Positions 32,995 through 41,538 of a stretch of 64,000 bases of DNA are shown here, one piece after another. Source of the DNA: Streptomyces cirratus. Its GTDB lineage: Bacteria; Actinomycetota; Actinomycetes; Streptomycetales; Streptomycetaceae. Position numbers and translations under genes: made by a program. The notes under the pieces are model-generated. The model made no database searches, was not told the origin of the DNA, and saw nothing but the letters and a program-made list of their open reading frames with translations. Location of the stretch: contig NZ_BMVP01000003.1 in the NCBI RefSeq assembly GCF_014650775.1, positions 589,555 to 653,554 on the forward strand, written 5' to 3'. The stretch's first letter is position 1. Each line of letters opens with the position of its first letter.

Positions 32995-34095
32995 TCACCA
33001 GGCGCGGTGGTACGGGGAGGGCGTACGCGGCTCCACGCCCAGTTCGCCGGCCGCGCGCCGGGCCCAGTAGGGGTCACGGAGCAGTTCACGGCCGAGCAGG
33101 ATCGCATCGGCCTCACCGTTGGCGAGGATCTTCTCCGCCTGGACGGGCTCGGTGATCAGCCCCACCGCGGCGGCGGGCAGCCCGGCCTCGCGCTTGACGC
33201 GCGCCGCGAAGGGCACCTGGTAGCCGGGGCCGACGGGGATCCGCACGTGCGGGGCGAGTCCGCCGGTGGAGACGTCCAGCAGGTCCACGCCGTGCTCCTT
33301 GAGCAGTCCGGCCAGCCGAACGGTGTCGTCGGCGGTCCAGCCGTCGCCCTCCAGCCAGTCGGTCGCGGAGATCCGGAAGAACAGCGGGAGTTCCTCGGGC
33401 CACACCGCCCGTACGGCGTCCACGACGTCGAGGGCGAAGCGGGTGCGGTTCTCGAAGGAGCCGCCGTACTCGTCGGTGCGCCGGTTGCTGTGCGGGGAGA
33501 GGAACTCGCCGATGAGGTAGCCGTGGGCGCCGTGGATCTCCAGGAGTTCGTAGCCGGCTGCCAGGGCGCGCCGGGCGGTGTCGGCGAACTGGCCGACCAC
33601 CGTACGGATCTCCTCGGCCGTCAGCTCGTGCGGTACGGGGTCGCCTTCGGCGAACGGCACCGGGCTCGGGGCGAGGGGCTGCCAGCCGTGCGCCTCGGCG
33701 CCGACCGGCCGGCCGCCCTTCCAGGGGCGCTCGGTGGAGCTCTTGCGGCCGCCGTGCGCGATCTGGACGCCGGGGACGGCCCCCTGCGCCTTGATGAAGG
33801 CGGTGATCGGGCGCAGCGCCTCGGTCTGCGCGTCGTTCCAGAGGCCGAGGTCGTAGGGCGTGATCCGGCCTTCCGGGGACACGGCGGTGGCCTCCTGGAT
33901 GATCAGGCCGGTGCCGCCGACGGCGCGGGCCGCGTAGTGCGCGACGTGCCACTCGTTGGCCACGCCCGCGCGGGGGCCGGTGGGCTCGGCGCTGTACTGG
34001 CACATGGGCGCCATCCACACGCGGTTCGGGATGGTCACCGATCGCACGGTGTAAGGCTGGAACAGGGCGGCGAAGGCGGCCGGGGCGGCACTCAT
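32995..34095 (-). CDS. NADH:flavin oxidoreductase, OYE/YqjM type
   Basis: A 366-residue FMN TIM-barrel enzyme. The YqjM-class features are seen: Cys32 in M-A-P-M-C-Q-Y-S, I-A-H-G-G-R near the flavin, E-I-H-G-A-H-G-Y-L-I-G-E-F-L-S-P for substrate and FMN contacts, then E-Y-G-G-S. It reduces activated C=C bonds of enones or similar electrophiles with NADPH. The ATG at 34095 follows GGAGAG. The upstream region carries a cluster of inverted half-sites, and an ArsR regulator follows the gene, making this a likely electrophile-responsive, repressor-controlled unit. Confidence 0.92.
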   Translation of the reverse strand: MSAAPAAFAALFQPYTVRSVTIPNRVWMAPMCQYSAEPTGPRAGVANEWHVAHYAARAVGGTGLIIQEATAVSPEGRITPYDLGLWNDAQTEALRPITAFIKAQGAVPGVQIAHGGRKSSTERPWKGGRPVGAEAHGWQPLAPSPVPFAEGDPVPHELTAEEIRTVVGQFADTARRALAAGYELLEIHGAHGYLIGEFLSPHSNRRTDEYGGSFENRTRFALDVVDAVRAVWPEELPLFFRISATDWLEGDGWTADDTVRLAGLLKEHGVDLLDVSTGGLAPHVRIPVGPGYQVPFAARVKREAGLPAAAVGLITEPVQAEKILANGEADAILLGRELLRDPYWARRAAGELGVEPRTPSPYHRAW

Positions 34096-34140
34096 CAGGC
34101 TCTCCAGGGTGACCGGGGCGGGCGCCGGGACTCCGGCGGC

Positions 34141-34196
34141 TAGTACGAGACTCACCGTACTACGAAATCTTTCGTAGTACGAGGCTTCTCGTACTA
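34141..34196. promoter_or_regulatory. Multi-half-site operator upstream of the OYE gene
   Basis: CGTACTACGAAA (34156-34167) and TTTCGTAGTACG (34170-34181) are perfect 12-bp inverted arms around TC. TAGTACGAG (34175-34183) also pairs with CTCGTACTA (34188-34196), and another TAGTACGAG lies at 34141-34149. Thus the TAGTACGA half-site occurs several times in 56 bp, 46-101 bp upstream of the OYE start and also upstream of the divergent BNR gene at 34308. The best candidate binder is the nearby ArsR-type regulator. Confidence 0.72.
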
Positions 34197-34307
34197 ATCT
34201 CCCCACCACCGCGACCGCGCCCGGGGCCGCCGCTGCACGCCGCTGTCGGCGGCGGGGTGCACACTGGCCGAAACGCTGCCGTGAAGGACCGTCCGGAGGT
34301 AGGGGCC

Positions 34308-35399
34308 ATGTCCGATGTGCTACTGCTCGCGGGTACCCGCAAGGGGCTCTTCATCGGCCGGCGCGGGGCAGCCGGTCCCTGGGCGTTCGACGGTCCCCAT
34401 TTCAACGCCCAGGCGGTCTCGGCCGTCGCCATCGACGTACGGGGTTCCACGCCGCGCCTGCTGGTGGGCGGCGACAGCTCGCACTGGGGGCCGTCCGTCT
34501 GCAGCTCCGACGACCTGGGCGCCACCTGGCGCGAGCCGGCCGTCGCCGCCGTGAAGTTCCCGCAGGACACCGGCGCCTCGCTGGAGCGGGTCTGGCAACT
34601 CCAGCCGGCCGGACCGGAGGCTCCCGACGTGGTGTACGCCGGGACGGAGCCGGCCGCGCTGTTCCGCTCGACCGACCGCGGCGAGTCCTTCGAGCTGGTC
34701 CGCGCCCTGTGGGAGCATCCCACCCGCTCGCGCTGGGTACCGGGCGGCGGGGGCGAGGGGCTCCACACGGTGATCACCCATCCGGGTGACCCGGACGCGG
34801 TCACGGTGGCCGTCTCCACCGCCGGCGTCTTCCGGACGAAGGACGGCGGCGCGAGCTGGGCCCCGTCCAACCGAGGGGTCTCCGCGGTGTTCCTGCCGGA
34901 TCCGCAGCCCGAGTTCGGGCAGTGCGTCCACAAGGTCGCCCGGGACGCCGGCGACCCGGACCGGCTGTACCTCCAGAACCACTGGGGGGTCTACCGCAGC
35001 GACGACGCGGGGGACGCCTGGAGCGACATCGGAGGCGGGCTGCCCTCCGACTTCGGCTTCGCGGTGGCCGCGCACCCGCACCGCCCGGGCACGGCGTACG
35101 TCTTCCCGCTCAACGCCGACTCCGACAGGGTCCCGGCGGAACGCCGCTGCCGGGTCTTCCGCACCGAGGACGCCGGGGCGAGCTGGGAACCGCTGTCGAA
35201 GGGCCTGCCGGCCGAGGCCCATTACGGCACGGTGCTGCGGGACGCGCTCTGCACGGACGACGCGGATCCGGCGGGTATCTACTTCGGCAACCGCAACGGC
35301 GAGCTGTACGCCAGCCATGACGACGGGGACAGCTGGCAGTTGCTGGCCGAGCACCTGCCGGACGTGCTCTGCGTGCGGGCGGCGGTCCTGCGTCGGTAG
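34308..35399 (+). CDS. BNR/VPS10-like beta-propeller protein
   Basis: A 363-residue cytoplasmic propeller. Sialidase-type BNR (Asp-box) repeats are clear: S-S-D-D-L-G-A-T-W, S-T-D-R-G-E-S-F, T-K-D-G-G-A-S-W, S-D-D-A-G-D-A-W, T-E-D-A-G-A-S-W and S-H-D-D-G-D-S-W. It starts L-L-L-A-G-T-R-K-G-L-F, seen in a family of exo-alpha-sialidase-like proteins, but there is no signal peptide and no catalytic sialidase residues that I can point to. Function is unknown. The ATG follows GGAGG. It diverges from the OYE gene and may share its operator region. Confidence 0.8.
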   Translation: MSDVLLLAGTRKGLFIGRRGAAGPWAFDGPHFNAQAVSAVAIDVRGSTPRLLVGGDSSHWGPSVCSSDDLGATWREPAVAAVKFPQDTGASLERVWQLQPAGPEAPDVVYAGTEPAALFRSTDRGESFELVRALWEHPTRSRWVPGGGGEGLHTVITHPGDPDAVTVAVSTAGVFRTKDGGASWAPSNRGVSAVFLPDPQPEFGQCVHKVARDAGDPDRLYLQNHWGVYRSDDAGDAWSDIGGGLPSDFGFAVAAHPHRPGTAYVFPLNADSDRVPAERRCRVFRTEDAGASWEPLSKGLPAEAHYGTVLRDALCTDDADPAGIYFGNRNGELYASHDDGDSWQLLAEHLPDVLCVRAAVLRR

Positions 35400-35430
35400 G
35401 GCGGCGGATGGGCCAGTAGAGTGACTGCCC

Positions 35431-36117
35431 GTGGCAGCACGACCGTTGAACGAGATCGTCGAGCCGGGCTGGGCCCGGGCTCTGGAGCCGGTGGCGGCGC
35501 AGGTCGCCGCGATGGGTGACTTCCTGCGCGCCGAGATCGCGGCGGGCAGAACCTACCTGCCGGCCGGGCCGAACGTGCTGCGCGCGTTCCAGCAGCCCTT
35601 CGACGAGGTCAAGGTGCTGATCGTCGGGCAGGACCCCTACCCCACCCCGGGGCACGCGATGGGCCTGTCGTTCTCCGTCGCTCCCGAGGTCAGCCCGTGG
35701 CCGCCGAGCCTGGACAACATCTTCCGCGAGCTGAACGCGGACCTCGGCGTGCCCCGGCCGGCCAACGGCGACCTGACCCCGTGGACCCGCCAGGGCGTAC
35801 TGCTCCTCAACCGTGCGCTCACCACCGCCCCGCGCAAGACCGGCGGCCACCGCGGCAAGGGCTGGGAGGCGGTCACCGAGCAGGCGATCCGGGCGCTGGC
35901 CGCGCGCGGGAAGCCGCTGGTGTCGGTGCTGTGGGGGCGCGACGCCCGCAACGTGCGGCCGCTGCTCGGCGAGCTGCCGGCGGTCGAATCCGTACACCCC
36001 TCCCCCATGTCGGCCGCGGGCGGGTTCTTCGGGTCCAGGCCGTTCAGCAAGGTGAACGACCTCCTCGTCCGGCAGGGCGCGGCTCCGGTGGACTGGCGCC
36101 TGCCGACGGCCGGTTGA
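35431..36117 (+). CDS. ung: Uracil-DNA glycosylase, family 1
   Basis: A 228-residue family-1 UDG. The water-activating Asp is D68 in [17 protein letters not shown]. The leucine-loop region is [13 protein letters not shown] near residue 188. L-L-N-R-A-L-T and G-K-G-W-E complete the family blocks. It removes uracil from DNA to begin base excision repair. The GTG start follows shortly after the BNR gene on the same strand. Confidence 0.96.
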   Translation: MAARPLNEIVEPGWARALEPVAAQVAAMGDFLRAEIAAGRTYLPAGPNVLRAFQQPFDEVKVLIVGQDPYPTPGHAMGLSFSVAPEVSPWPPSLDNIFRELNADLGVPRPANGDLTPWTRQGVLLLNRALTTAPRKTGGHRGKGWEAVTEQAIRALAARGKPLVSVLWGRDARNVRPLLGELPAVESVHPSPMSAAGGFFGSRPFSKVNDLLVRQGAAPVDWRLPTAG

Positions 36118-36247
36118 GCAGTTCCGGCCGATAGGTGGCTCATACAGTCGGCCGTGTCTGACATTCAGCGGATAAATGCGGACAGAAGCCGCCGGAAATG
36201 ACCCTGCCCGAACAACCGGTTCCGATAAACCAGTAGCATGCGGCGCC

Positions 36248-37168
36248 ATGAGCTCCCCCACTGGGCCCGCAAATGGCCTGCCCGTACGAATGCCGCGACC
36301 CCGCCCTGCCGGACGGCACCGCCGCCCCGAGCCCGCGGTGGCGCCCGAGGGCGCGCCCGCGCTGGTGCTCGCCGTGCCCGGTGCCCCTTCGGCCGCCTCG
36401 CGCGGGCTCGCGGAAGAGATCCTGAGCATCGGCCGCTCCGAGCTGCCCGGTCTGGACGGCCGGATCGGCTACCTGGAGGGTGACGACTCCGAAGGCTCCG
36501 AGTTCCCGTCCCTGGCCGGCGTGCTGACCGCCGTCGCGGACGAGCGCGCCGCGCGCGCCGAGTTCGCGCGTGCCGCCGGCCACGAGGTGCCGGCGGCGAC
36601 CGGCCCCGACGCCGTGGTCGTGCCCCTGCTCGTCGGTCCCGACGGCGACCTGCTGCGGCGCGTCCGCCAGGCACTGATGGACTCCTCGGCCGCCGCCGAG
36701 CTGGCCGACGTACTCGGTCCGCACCCGCTGCTCGCCGAGGGGCTGCACGTGCGGCTCTCCGAGGCGGGACTGGCCCGCGCCGACCGGGCCAGGCTGTTCA
36801 CCGTCACCACCGCCGCCGACGGCATCATCTTGGCCACCACCGGTGGCGAGGAGGCCGTCCAGGCCGCCGGGATCACCGGCATGCTGCTGGCCGCGCGCCT
36901 CGCGGTGCCGGTGAAGGCCGCAGCGCTGGACCAGGAGGGCTCGGTGGCCGGCATCGCCGACCAGCTGCGCGCCGAGGGGTCGACGCAGCTGGCCCTGGCG
37001 CCGTACCTGATCGGCCCGGAGGCGGCCGAGGGGCTGCTGGACACGGCGTGCAAGGAGGCCGACTGCGCCACCGCCGAGGTGCTCGGCGCCTACCCGGCGC
37101 TCGGCAAGCTGGCCGTCGCCCAGTACAGCGCCGCCCTCGGTCTCACCCTGGGCGCCTCCGCCCACTGA
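36248..37168 (+). CDS. CbiX/sirohydrochlorin-chelatase-like protein lacking the catalytic His
   Basis: A 306-residue protein with two chelatase-like halves: L-V-L-A-V-P-G-A-P-S-A-A-S-R near residue 40 and I-I-L-A-T-T-G-G-E-E near 200, where true CbiX/CbiK proteins have G-H-G-S. The metal-inserting His is therefore missing in both halves. Conserved helices such as G-P-H-P-L-L-A-E-G-L-H-V-R-L and L-A-L-A-P-Y-L-I-G-P keep the fold. It may bind a tetrapyrrole or have another role. A 13-bp hairpin terminator follows the stop. Confidence 0.75.
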   Translation: MSSPTGPANGLPVRMPRPRPAGRHRRPEPAVAPEGAPALVLAVPGAPSAASRGLAEEILSIGRSELPGLDGRIGYLEGDDSEGSEFPSLAGVLTAVADERAARAEFARAAGHEVPAATGPDAVVVPLLVGPDGDLLRRVRQALMDSSAAAELADVLGPHPLLAEGLHVRLSEAGLARADRARLFTVTTAADGIILATTGGEEAVQAAGITGMLLAARLAVPVKAAALDQEGSVAGIADQLRAEGSTQLALAPYLIGPEAAEGLLDTACKEADCATAEVLGAYPALGKLAVAQYSAALGLTLGASAH

Positions 37169-37188
37169 CCCGGCTCCCGCAGCACCAC

Positions 37189-37218
37189 GAAGGGCCCGCG
37201 CAGCAGCGCGGGCCCTTC
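37189..37218. terminator. Bidirectional hairpin terminator
   Basis: GAAGGGCCCGCGC (37189-37201) and GCGCGGGCCCTTC (37206-37218) form a perfect 13-bp stem with loop AGCA between two convergent genes. Confidence 0.88.
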
Positions 37219-37241
37219 GCACGTTGCCGAGGCGGCCGGGC

Positions 37242-38312
37242 TCAGGGCCCGAAGACCACACAGGCGGCGGCCGGTACCTCGATGGAGCCCACCGCCCGGG
37301 GCTCTCCGGTCAGCGGGTCCGGCTCGAACCAGGTGACGTCGCCGGACCATTCGTTGGCCACGTACAGCCTGCGCCCCGAGGGGTCCACGACGAGGTCGCG
37401 CGGCCAGCTGCCCCCGCAGCCCGCGCTCGCGGTGAGCCGGGGCTTGGCGGGGCCGTCGGCGAGGGAGAAGGCGGCGATGGTGTCGACGCCCCGTACTGCG
37501 GCCCACGCGAACCGCCCGTCGGGCGAGACGGCGACGACCGACGGGTAGGGCCGGGTGTCCGCCGGGGCGTCACCGGAGAGCACCGCGGCCTCGGCGGTCG
37601 CCTCCAGTCGCCCTTCCCGCGCGTCCCAGCGGCACACGGTCAGCAGTGGCTCCAGCTCGTGCAGGACGTAGACCGTCTCCCCGTCCGGGTGGAAGGCCAG
37701 GTTGCGCGGCCCGGAGCCGGCCCGCAGCCTCGTCTCCCCGTGCGGGCGCAGCCGGCCGTCGGACGGGTCGAGGGAGCAGATCCGTACGGAGTCGGTTCCG
37801 AGGTCCACGCCGAGGACCCAGCGGCCGCTCGGATCCGGCAGCACCTGGTGGGCGTGCGGCCCCTGCTGCCGTTCCGTGTCGGGCCCCGAGCCCTGGTGGG
37901 CGAGGACGGCCGGGGGTCCGCAGGGGACCCCGTCCGCGTCGAGCGGGATGCTGCTGACGCTGCCCGAGGTGTAGTTGGCGGTCAGCAGCCGCTGCCCCGC
38001 CAGGCTGAGGTGGGTGGGGCCCGAGGCGCCGACGGGGACGATCGGTCCGTGGGCGGTGAGCCCCTCGGCCCCGGTCCGGAAGGCGGCGACCGCTCCGCGC
38101 TCCGCCTCGCTCACGGCGTAGAGCACGCCCTGCTCCCGGGCGAGGGTGAGGCAGGACGGGTTCTCGGCCGTCGGGGTGACCGCGAGGGGTGTCAGCGTCC
38201 CGGTGGCCGGATCCACGGCCGCGGTGGTGATGCCGCGGCCGCCCCCCGAGGTGAACGAGCCGATGTAGGCCCGGTGTCCGCCGCCCTGGTCCGTGCTCCG
38301 CGCGCCATCCAC
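37242..38312 (-). CDS. Lactonase family seven-bladed beta-propeller protein
   Basis: A 356-residue protein of the YbhE/6-phosphogluconolactonase-type lactonase family. Typical blocks are Y-I-G-S-F-T-S-G-G, N-P-S-C-L-T-L, G-P-T-H-L-S-L, T-A-N-Y-T-S-G-S-V, G-P-H-A-H-Q-V and G-P-R-N-L-A-F-H-P-D-G. It may hydrolyse 6-phosphogluconolactone or a related lactone in the cytoplasm. It is 54 bp downstream of the nitric oxide synthase gene on the same strand and could be cotranscribed with it. Confidence 0.86.
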   Translation of the reverse strand: MDGARSTDQGGGHRAYIGSFTSGGGRGITTAAVDPATGTLTPLAVTPTAENPSCLTLAREQGVLYAVSEAERGAVAAFRTGAEGLTAHGPIVPVGASGPTHLSLAGQRLLTANYTSGSVSSIPLDADGVPCGPPAVLAHQGSGPDTERQQGPHAHQVLPDPSGRWVLGVDLGTDSVRICSLDPSDGRLRPHGETRLRAGSGPRNLAFHPDGETVYVLHELEPLLTVCRWDAREGRLEATAEAAVLSGDAPADTRPYPSVVAVSPDGRFAWAAVRGVDTIAAFSLADGPAKPRLTASAGCGGSWPRDLVVDPSGRRLYVANEWSGDVTWFEPDPLTGEPRAVGSIEVPAAACVVFGP

Positions 38313-38366
38313 AGGTGCCTCGATTCCGCCGTCCCGGATCCGGTCGCAACGACGGTAACAGAAGGT

Positions 38367-39548
38367 CTAGACCAAGTCCCGTCCCTTGGCCCGTTCGTGG
38401 GCCGCGGCGTGGTGCACGTACGTGGTGGTGCTCGGCCGGTCCTCGTACGTGCGGTGGAAGACGGGGGTCGCCGCCCCGGAGATCGGCGGCACGATCCAGG
38501 ACCAGTCGGCGCCCACCTCGCGCCCCTTGCGCTCCTCGCGCTCCAGGTGCGAGAGGAACCGCCGGGACTCGGAGTGGTGGTCGGAGATGCTGACCCCGGC
38601 CTCGTCGAAGGAGTGCAGGACCGCCCGGTTCAGCTCGACCAGCGCCCGGTCCTTCCAGAGCGAGCGGTCGCTGGAGGTGTCGAGCCCCATCCTGCGGGCA
38701 ACGGCGGGGAGGAGGTTGTACCGGTCGGTGTCGGCGAGGTTGCGGGCGCCGATCTCGGTGCCCATGTACCAGCCGTTGAAGGGCGCGGCCGGGTAGTGGA
38801 TGCCGCCGATCTCGAGGCACATGTTGGAGATGGCCGGGACCGCGTGCCAGCGCAGGCCCCAGTCGTCCCAGTGGTCGGGCCCGTCCGGGTGACGGATCGG
38901 CACCTCCAGCACGGCGTCGGCCGGGGTGTCGAACCAGCGGGGCTTGTCGTCGACGCCCTGGACGACGAGTGGCAGGAGGTCGAAGGGGGTGCCGGGGCCG
39001 CCCGGCCAGCCGAGGTCGAGCAGCGCTCTGGTGAGCGACGCGTTGCGGGCGTCGCCCACGGTTATGGAGGGGTGGTCGCCGTACCCGGCGTAGCGGATGA
39101 GCTGCTCGCTCCAGATGAGCGGCCCGGGGCGGTCGGGGGCGTCGGGTGCGAAGACGGTGATGGTGGGCCGTATCCGGCCGCCGTTGGTGGCTTCCCGAAG
39201 GTGCGCGAAGCACTCGTCGGCGATGCTGTCGGCGTCGGTGAGCTCACGGCGGTCGCGGACCCGCAGCGAGTTCCAGTAGAGCCTGCCTATGCAGCGGTTG
39301 CTGTTCCGCCAGGCCACGCGCGCACCGTGGACGAGTTCGGCGGGGGTGTGGCGGTAGGTGCCGGTCCCGGCGAGTTCGGCGCGCACGGCCGCCAGCCGGA
39401 CCTCCGGATCGCCGGCGGCCGGGTTCTCCCGGTGGAAGAGCCGGATGAACTCCTCGGCGGCCTCCCACACATGAGCGGTGCCCGCGCGTTCTTGAGCCGT
39501 GCCCGAGCGCTCTTGAGCGGCGCCCGAGCACTGTTGAAGAATTTCCAT
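38367..39548 (-). CDS. nos: Bacterial nitric oxide synthase (oxygenase domain only)
   Basis: A 393-residue NOS oxygenase. The heme-thiolate Cys is C86 in W-R-N-S-N-R-C-I-G-R. The arginine-binding Glu is E265 in W-Y-M-G-T-E-I-G-A-R-N. R-Y-N follows shortly after, and W-S-W-I-V-P-P-I-S-G supports the pterin site. Like other bacterial NOS it lacks a reductase domain and must borrow electrons; the FprA-type reductase 6 kb away is one candidate, but that is a guess. It makes NO from L-arginine. The N-terminus bears three 7-residue repeats of S-G-x-A-Q-E-R type. No thaxtomin genes are nearby. Confidence 0.95.
   Translation of the reverse strand: MEILQQCSGAAQERSGTAQERAGTAHVWEAAEEFIRLFHRENPAAGDPEVRLAAVRAELAGTGTYRHTPAELVHGARVAWRNSNRCIGRLYWNSLRVRDRRELTDADSIADECFAHLREATNGGRIRPTITVFAPDAPDRPGPLIWSEQLIRYAGYGDHPSITVGDARNASLTRALLDLGWPGGPGTPFDLLPLVVQGVDDKPRWFDTPADAVLEVPIRHPDGPDHWDDWGLRWHAVPAISNMCLEIGGIHYPAAPFNGWYMGTEIGARNLADTDRYNLLPAVARRMGLDTSSDRSLWKDRALVELNRAVLHSFDEAGVSISDHHSESRRFLSHLEREERKGREVGADWSWIVPPISGAATPVFHRTYEDRPSTTTYVHHAAAHERAKGRDLV
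39478..39540 (-). repeat. Three 21-bp tandem repeats encoding the NOS N-terminus
   Basis: Units at 39478-39498, 39499-39519 and 39520-39540 share the pattern G-x-GCCCG-x-GC-x-x-T-x-TTGA. In frame they give the heptads S-G-A-A-Q-E-R, S-G-T-A-Q-E-R and A-G-T-A-H-V-W. They lie before the conserved oxygenase domain and make a short linker-like N-terminal extension. Confidence 0.75.
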
Positions 39549-39768
39549 TCCGGGCCGTTACCCCCTGTCCGTTCAGATCCACCCTGTACATGCCGAATGA
39601 ATGTGCAGTAAACATCACCCGTTGTACACGGGGCAGGTCAGCGGCGTGGGTCAGCGACGGCCGGAACACTCCTCCGGGTGGTCTCCCCGGATCGGCCGGA
39701 AGCAGGGGCTTCAAGTGGCGTAATATCCGCGCCGGATCGTGACCTTCCCCGTCGCTCGGCGAGCGGGA

Positions 39769-41277
39769 TCAGGCGCCGACGACGAGCGGGGCGCGCGGGT
39801 GCGTGCGCAGCGGGACGTGCAGCGCCACGAGGGCGTGTTCCAACCCGTGCAAGTGGGCGAGGACCGGCTCCGCCGGGGCCGGGGGCCGGGAGGCGCTCTC
39901 CGGGGCGGCGGGGAGGAGGCCGTCCTGCGGGGCGGTCAGCGCCTCCACCGCCGCCTCGACCCGCCAGCACGCCGCGGCGAGCCGGGCGTCGTGCGAGGCC
40001 TGCGGGTCGGCGGCCACGGCCACCAGGCCCCGCACCTCGCGCGCGCACGCGTCCAGCAGCTCCAGGACCTGCCGCGCACGGGCCTTGCGGGCGCGCAGTG
40101 GGCTCAGCGGGTGCACCAGGGGCGCGAGCGCCAGCCGTACCCGGCCCAGCAGCAGTTCCAGTTCCGCGGCGTGCGGGGCGGGGTCCGCGTGGGGGTGTCC
40201 CGCGAGACGGTCGAGGGACGCCGCCGTGGAGGCCCGTACGCAGTGCAGGGCCCGCTGGATCCAGGCGTCGTTGGCGGCGTGCGTGGTGACGGGGAGCACC
40301 AGCACCACGGCGAGGGCGGCGCCCAGCGCGCCGATGGCGGTCTCCTGGAAGCGCAGCAGGAGCAGGCCGGGGTGCAGCACGCCGAGGAGTCCGTAGAGCA
40401 GGCCCGCCATCACGGTGACGAAGAACATCATCCAGGAGTACGACGGCGCGGCGGTGTAGAAGATCCCGAAGACGCATACGGCGACCAGCGCGGCGGTCGG
40501 TGCGGGCGCTCCGTGCAGCGGTACGGCGACCAGCAGCCCGGCGGCGATCCCTGTCACGGTTCCCACGACCCGGCGGAAGCCCCGGACCAGGGTCTCCCCC
40601 CGCGAGGCGGTGTTGACGAAGATCCACCAGGCGGTGCCCACGGCCCAGTACCAGCGGTCTTCGGAGAGGGCCTGGCCGATGCCGAGCGCGAAGGCGCAGG
40701 CGGCGGTCGCCTGGAAGGCCTGCCGGGTGGTGGGCCGGGCCAGACCGGTGCCGGGCAGGCCGGGCGGCGCGGCGGGGGGCGGCGTACGGCGCTCGATGGG
40801 CCAGAGCACGAACCGCGCGGCGCCGGCCGCGAGCAGGGCCAGCCCGACGGCGGCGAACAGCTCGGGCAGCTGCGCGGGCACCGCGTGCAGGAACTGCGTG
40901 ATGAAGAAGTTCATGAAGGCGAAGATGCCGAGGGCGTGGCCGCGCGGGCCCCAGCGCCGCGCGTAGACACCGGCGAAGACGACGGCGAGGAAGGCGAGGT
41001 CGCGGACGAGCGGCAGGTCGTGCAGGGCGGTGGCCACGGAGAGGACGGGGAATCCGGCGACGGGCAGCAGCGCGGTGGTCACCCGCTGGGCCCGCACGTT
41101 CGCGTCGAGCACGGTGAACAGCGCCAGCAGGGCGGCCAGCCCCCCGGTGATGGAGGCGGTCAGCGAAAGCCCCACCGCCTGGGCCGCGGCGACGGCGAGC
41201 CCCACGCCGACGACCGCGCGCAGCGAGTTCCTGAGTCTCATCAGCCCCGGATCCGGAGCCACGAACATCCTCTTCAC
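39769..41277 (-). CDS. FUSC family membrane protein (aromatic acid exporter-like)
   Basis: A 502-residue membrane protein. Two FUSC-type transmembrane blocks, residues 10-165 and 190-345, each hold about six helices. Typical stretches are L-R-A-V-V-G-V-G-L-A-V and R-R-V-V-G-T-V-T-G-I-A-A-G. A soluble His/Leu-rich C-terminal domain follows. The family exports aromatic acids such as fusaric acid or p-hydroxybenzoate. I start it at the GTG at 41277; an ATG three codons later lacks room for a ribosome binding site. The DNA 39549-39768 before the NOS gene shows no gene. Confidence 0.83.
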   Translation of the reverse strand: MKRMFVAPDPGLMRLRNSLRAVVGVGLAVAAAQAVGLSLTASITGGLAALLALFTVLDANVRAQRVTTALLPVAGFPVLSVATALHDLPLVRDLAFLAVVFAGVYARRWGPRGHALGIFAFMNFFITQFLHAVPAQLPELFAAVGLALLAAGAARFVLWPIERRTPPPAAPPGLPGTGLARPTTRQAFQATAACAFALGIGQALSEDRWYWAVGTAWWIFVNTASRGETLVRGFRRVVGTVTGIAAGLLVAVPLHGAPAPTAALVAVCVFGIFYTAAPSYSWMMFFVTVMAGLLYGLLGVLHPGLLLLRFQETAIGALGAALAVVLVLPVTTHAANDAWIQRALHCVRASTAASLDRLAGHPHADPAPHAAELELLLGRVRLALAPLVHPLSPLRARKARARQVLELLDACAREVRGLVAVAADPQASHDARLAAACWRVEAAVEALTAPQDGLLPAAPESASRPPAPAEPVLAHLHGLEHALVALHVPLRTHPRAPLVVGA

Positions 41278-41430
41278 GGCGGTGTGCCGCCCCCCTTGCG
41301 ATGGTGCGCGCCGGGCCGGTGTCCGCCCGGGGTGGTGGGCGGCGTACGGGCACGGCGAAGGCGCCACGGTCCGGAGCGGCCTCGTTGCCGTCCGGCGCTG
41401 CGTGGCGCCGTAAGTACATGGATACGGCAC

Positions 41431-41460
41431 AGATAACCATCCGGAGGCCCACTGGCTCAA
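41431..41460 (-). promoter_or_regulatory. Promoter candidate of the FUSC gene
   Basis: On the minus strand TTGAGC (41460-41455) and TTATCT (41436-41431) are separated by 18 bp, a fair match to the housekeeping -35/-10 pattern, about 155 bp upstream of the start codon. It is supported only by eye. Confidence 0.35.
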
Positions 41461-41538
41461 CCGGCCTCGGAAAAGCTGTGCCATTGGCCCACTGATCCAG
41501 GCCGTTTTTCGGCCATGGGGAGCCAACGGACTGGGGCG

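Noticed and set aside
37242..39548. Thaxtomin-type biosynthetic cluster suggested by the nitric oxide synthase
   Set aside because: No nonribosomal peptide synthetase or nitrating cytochrome P450 gene lies nearby; NOS genes occur without thaxtomin in many Streptomyces.
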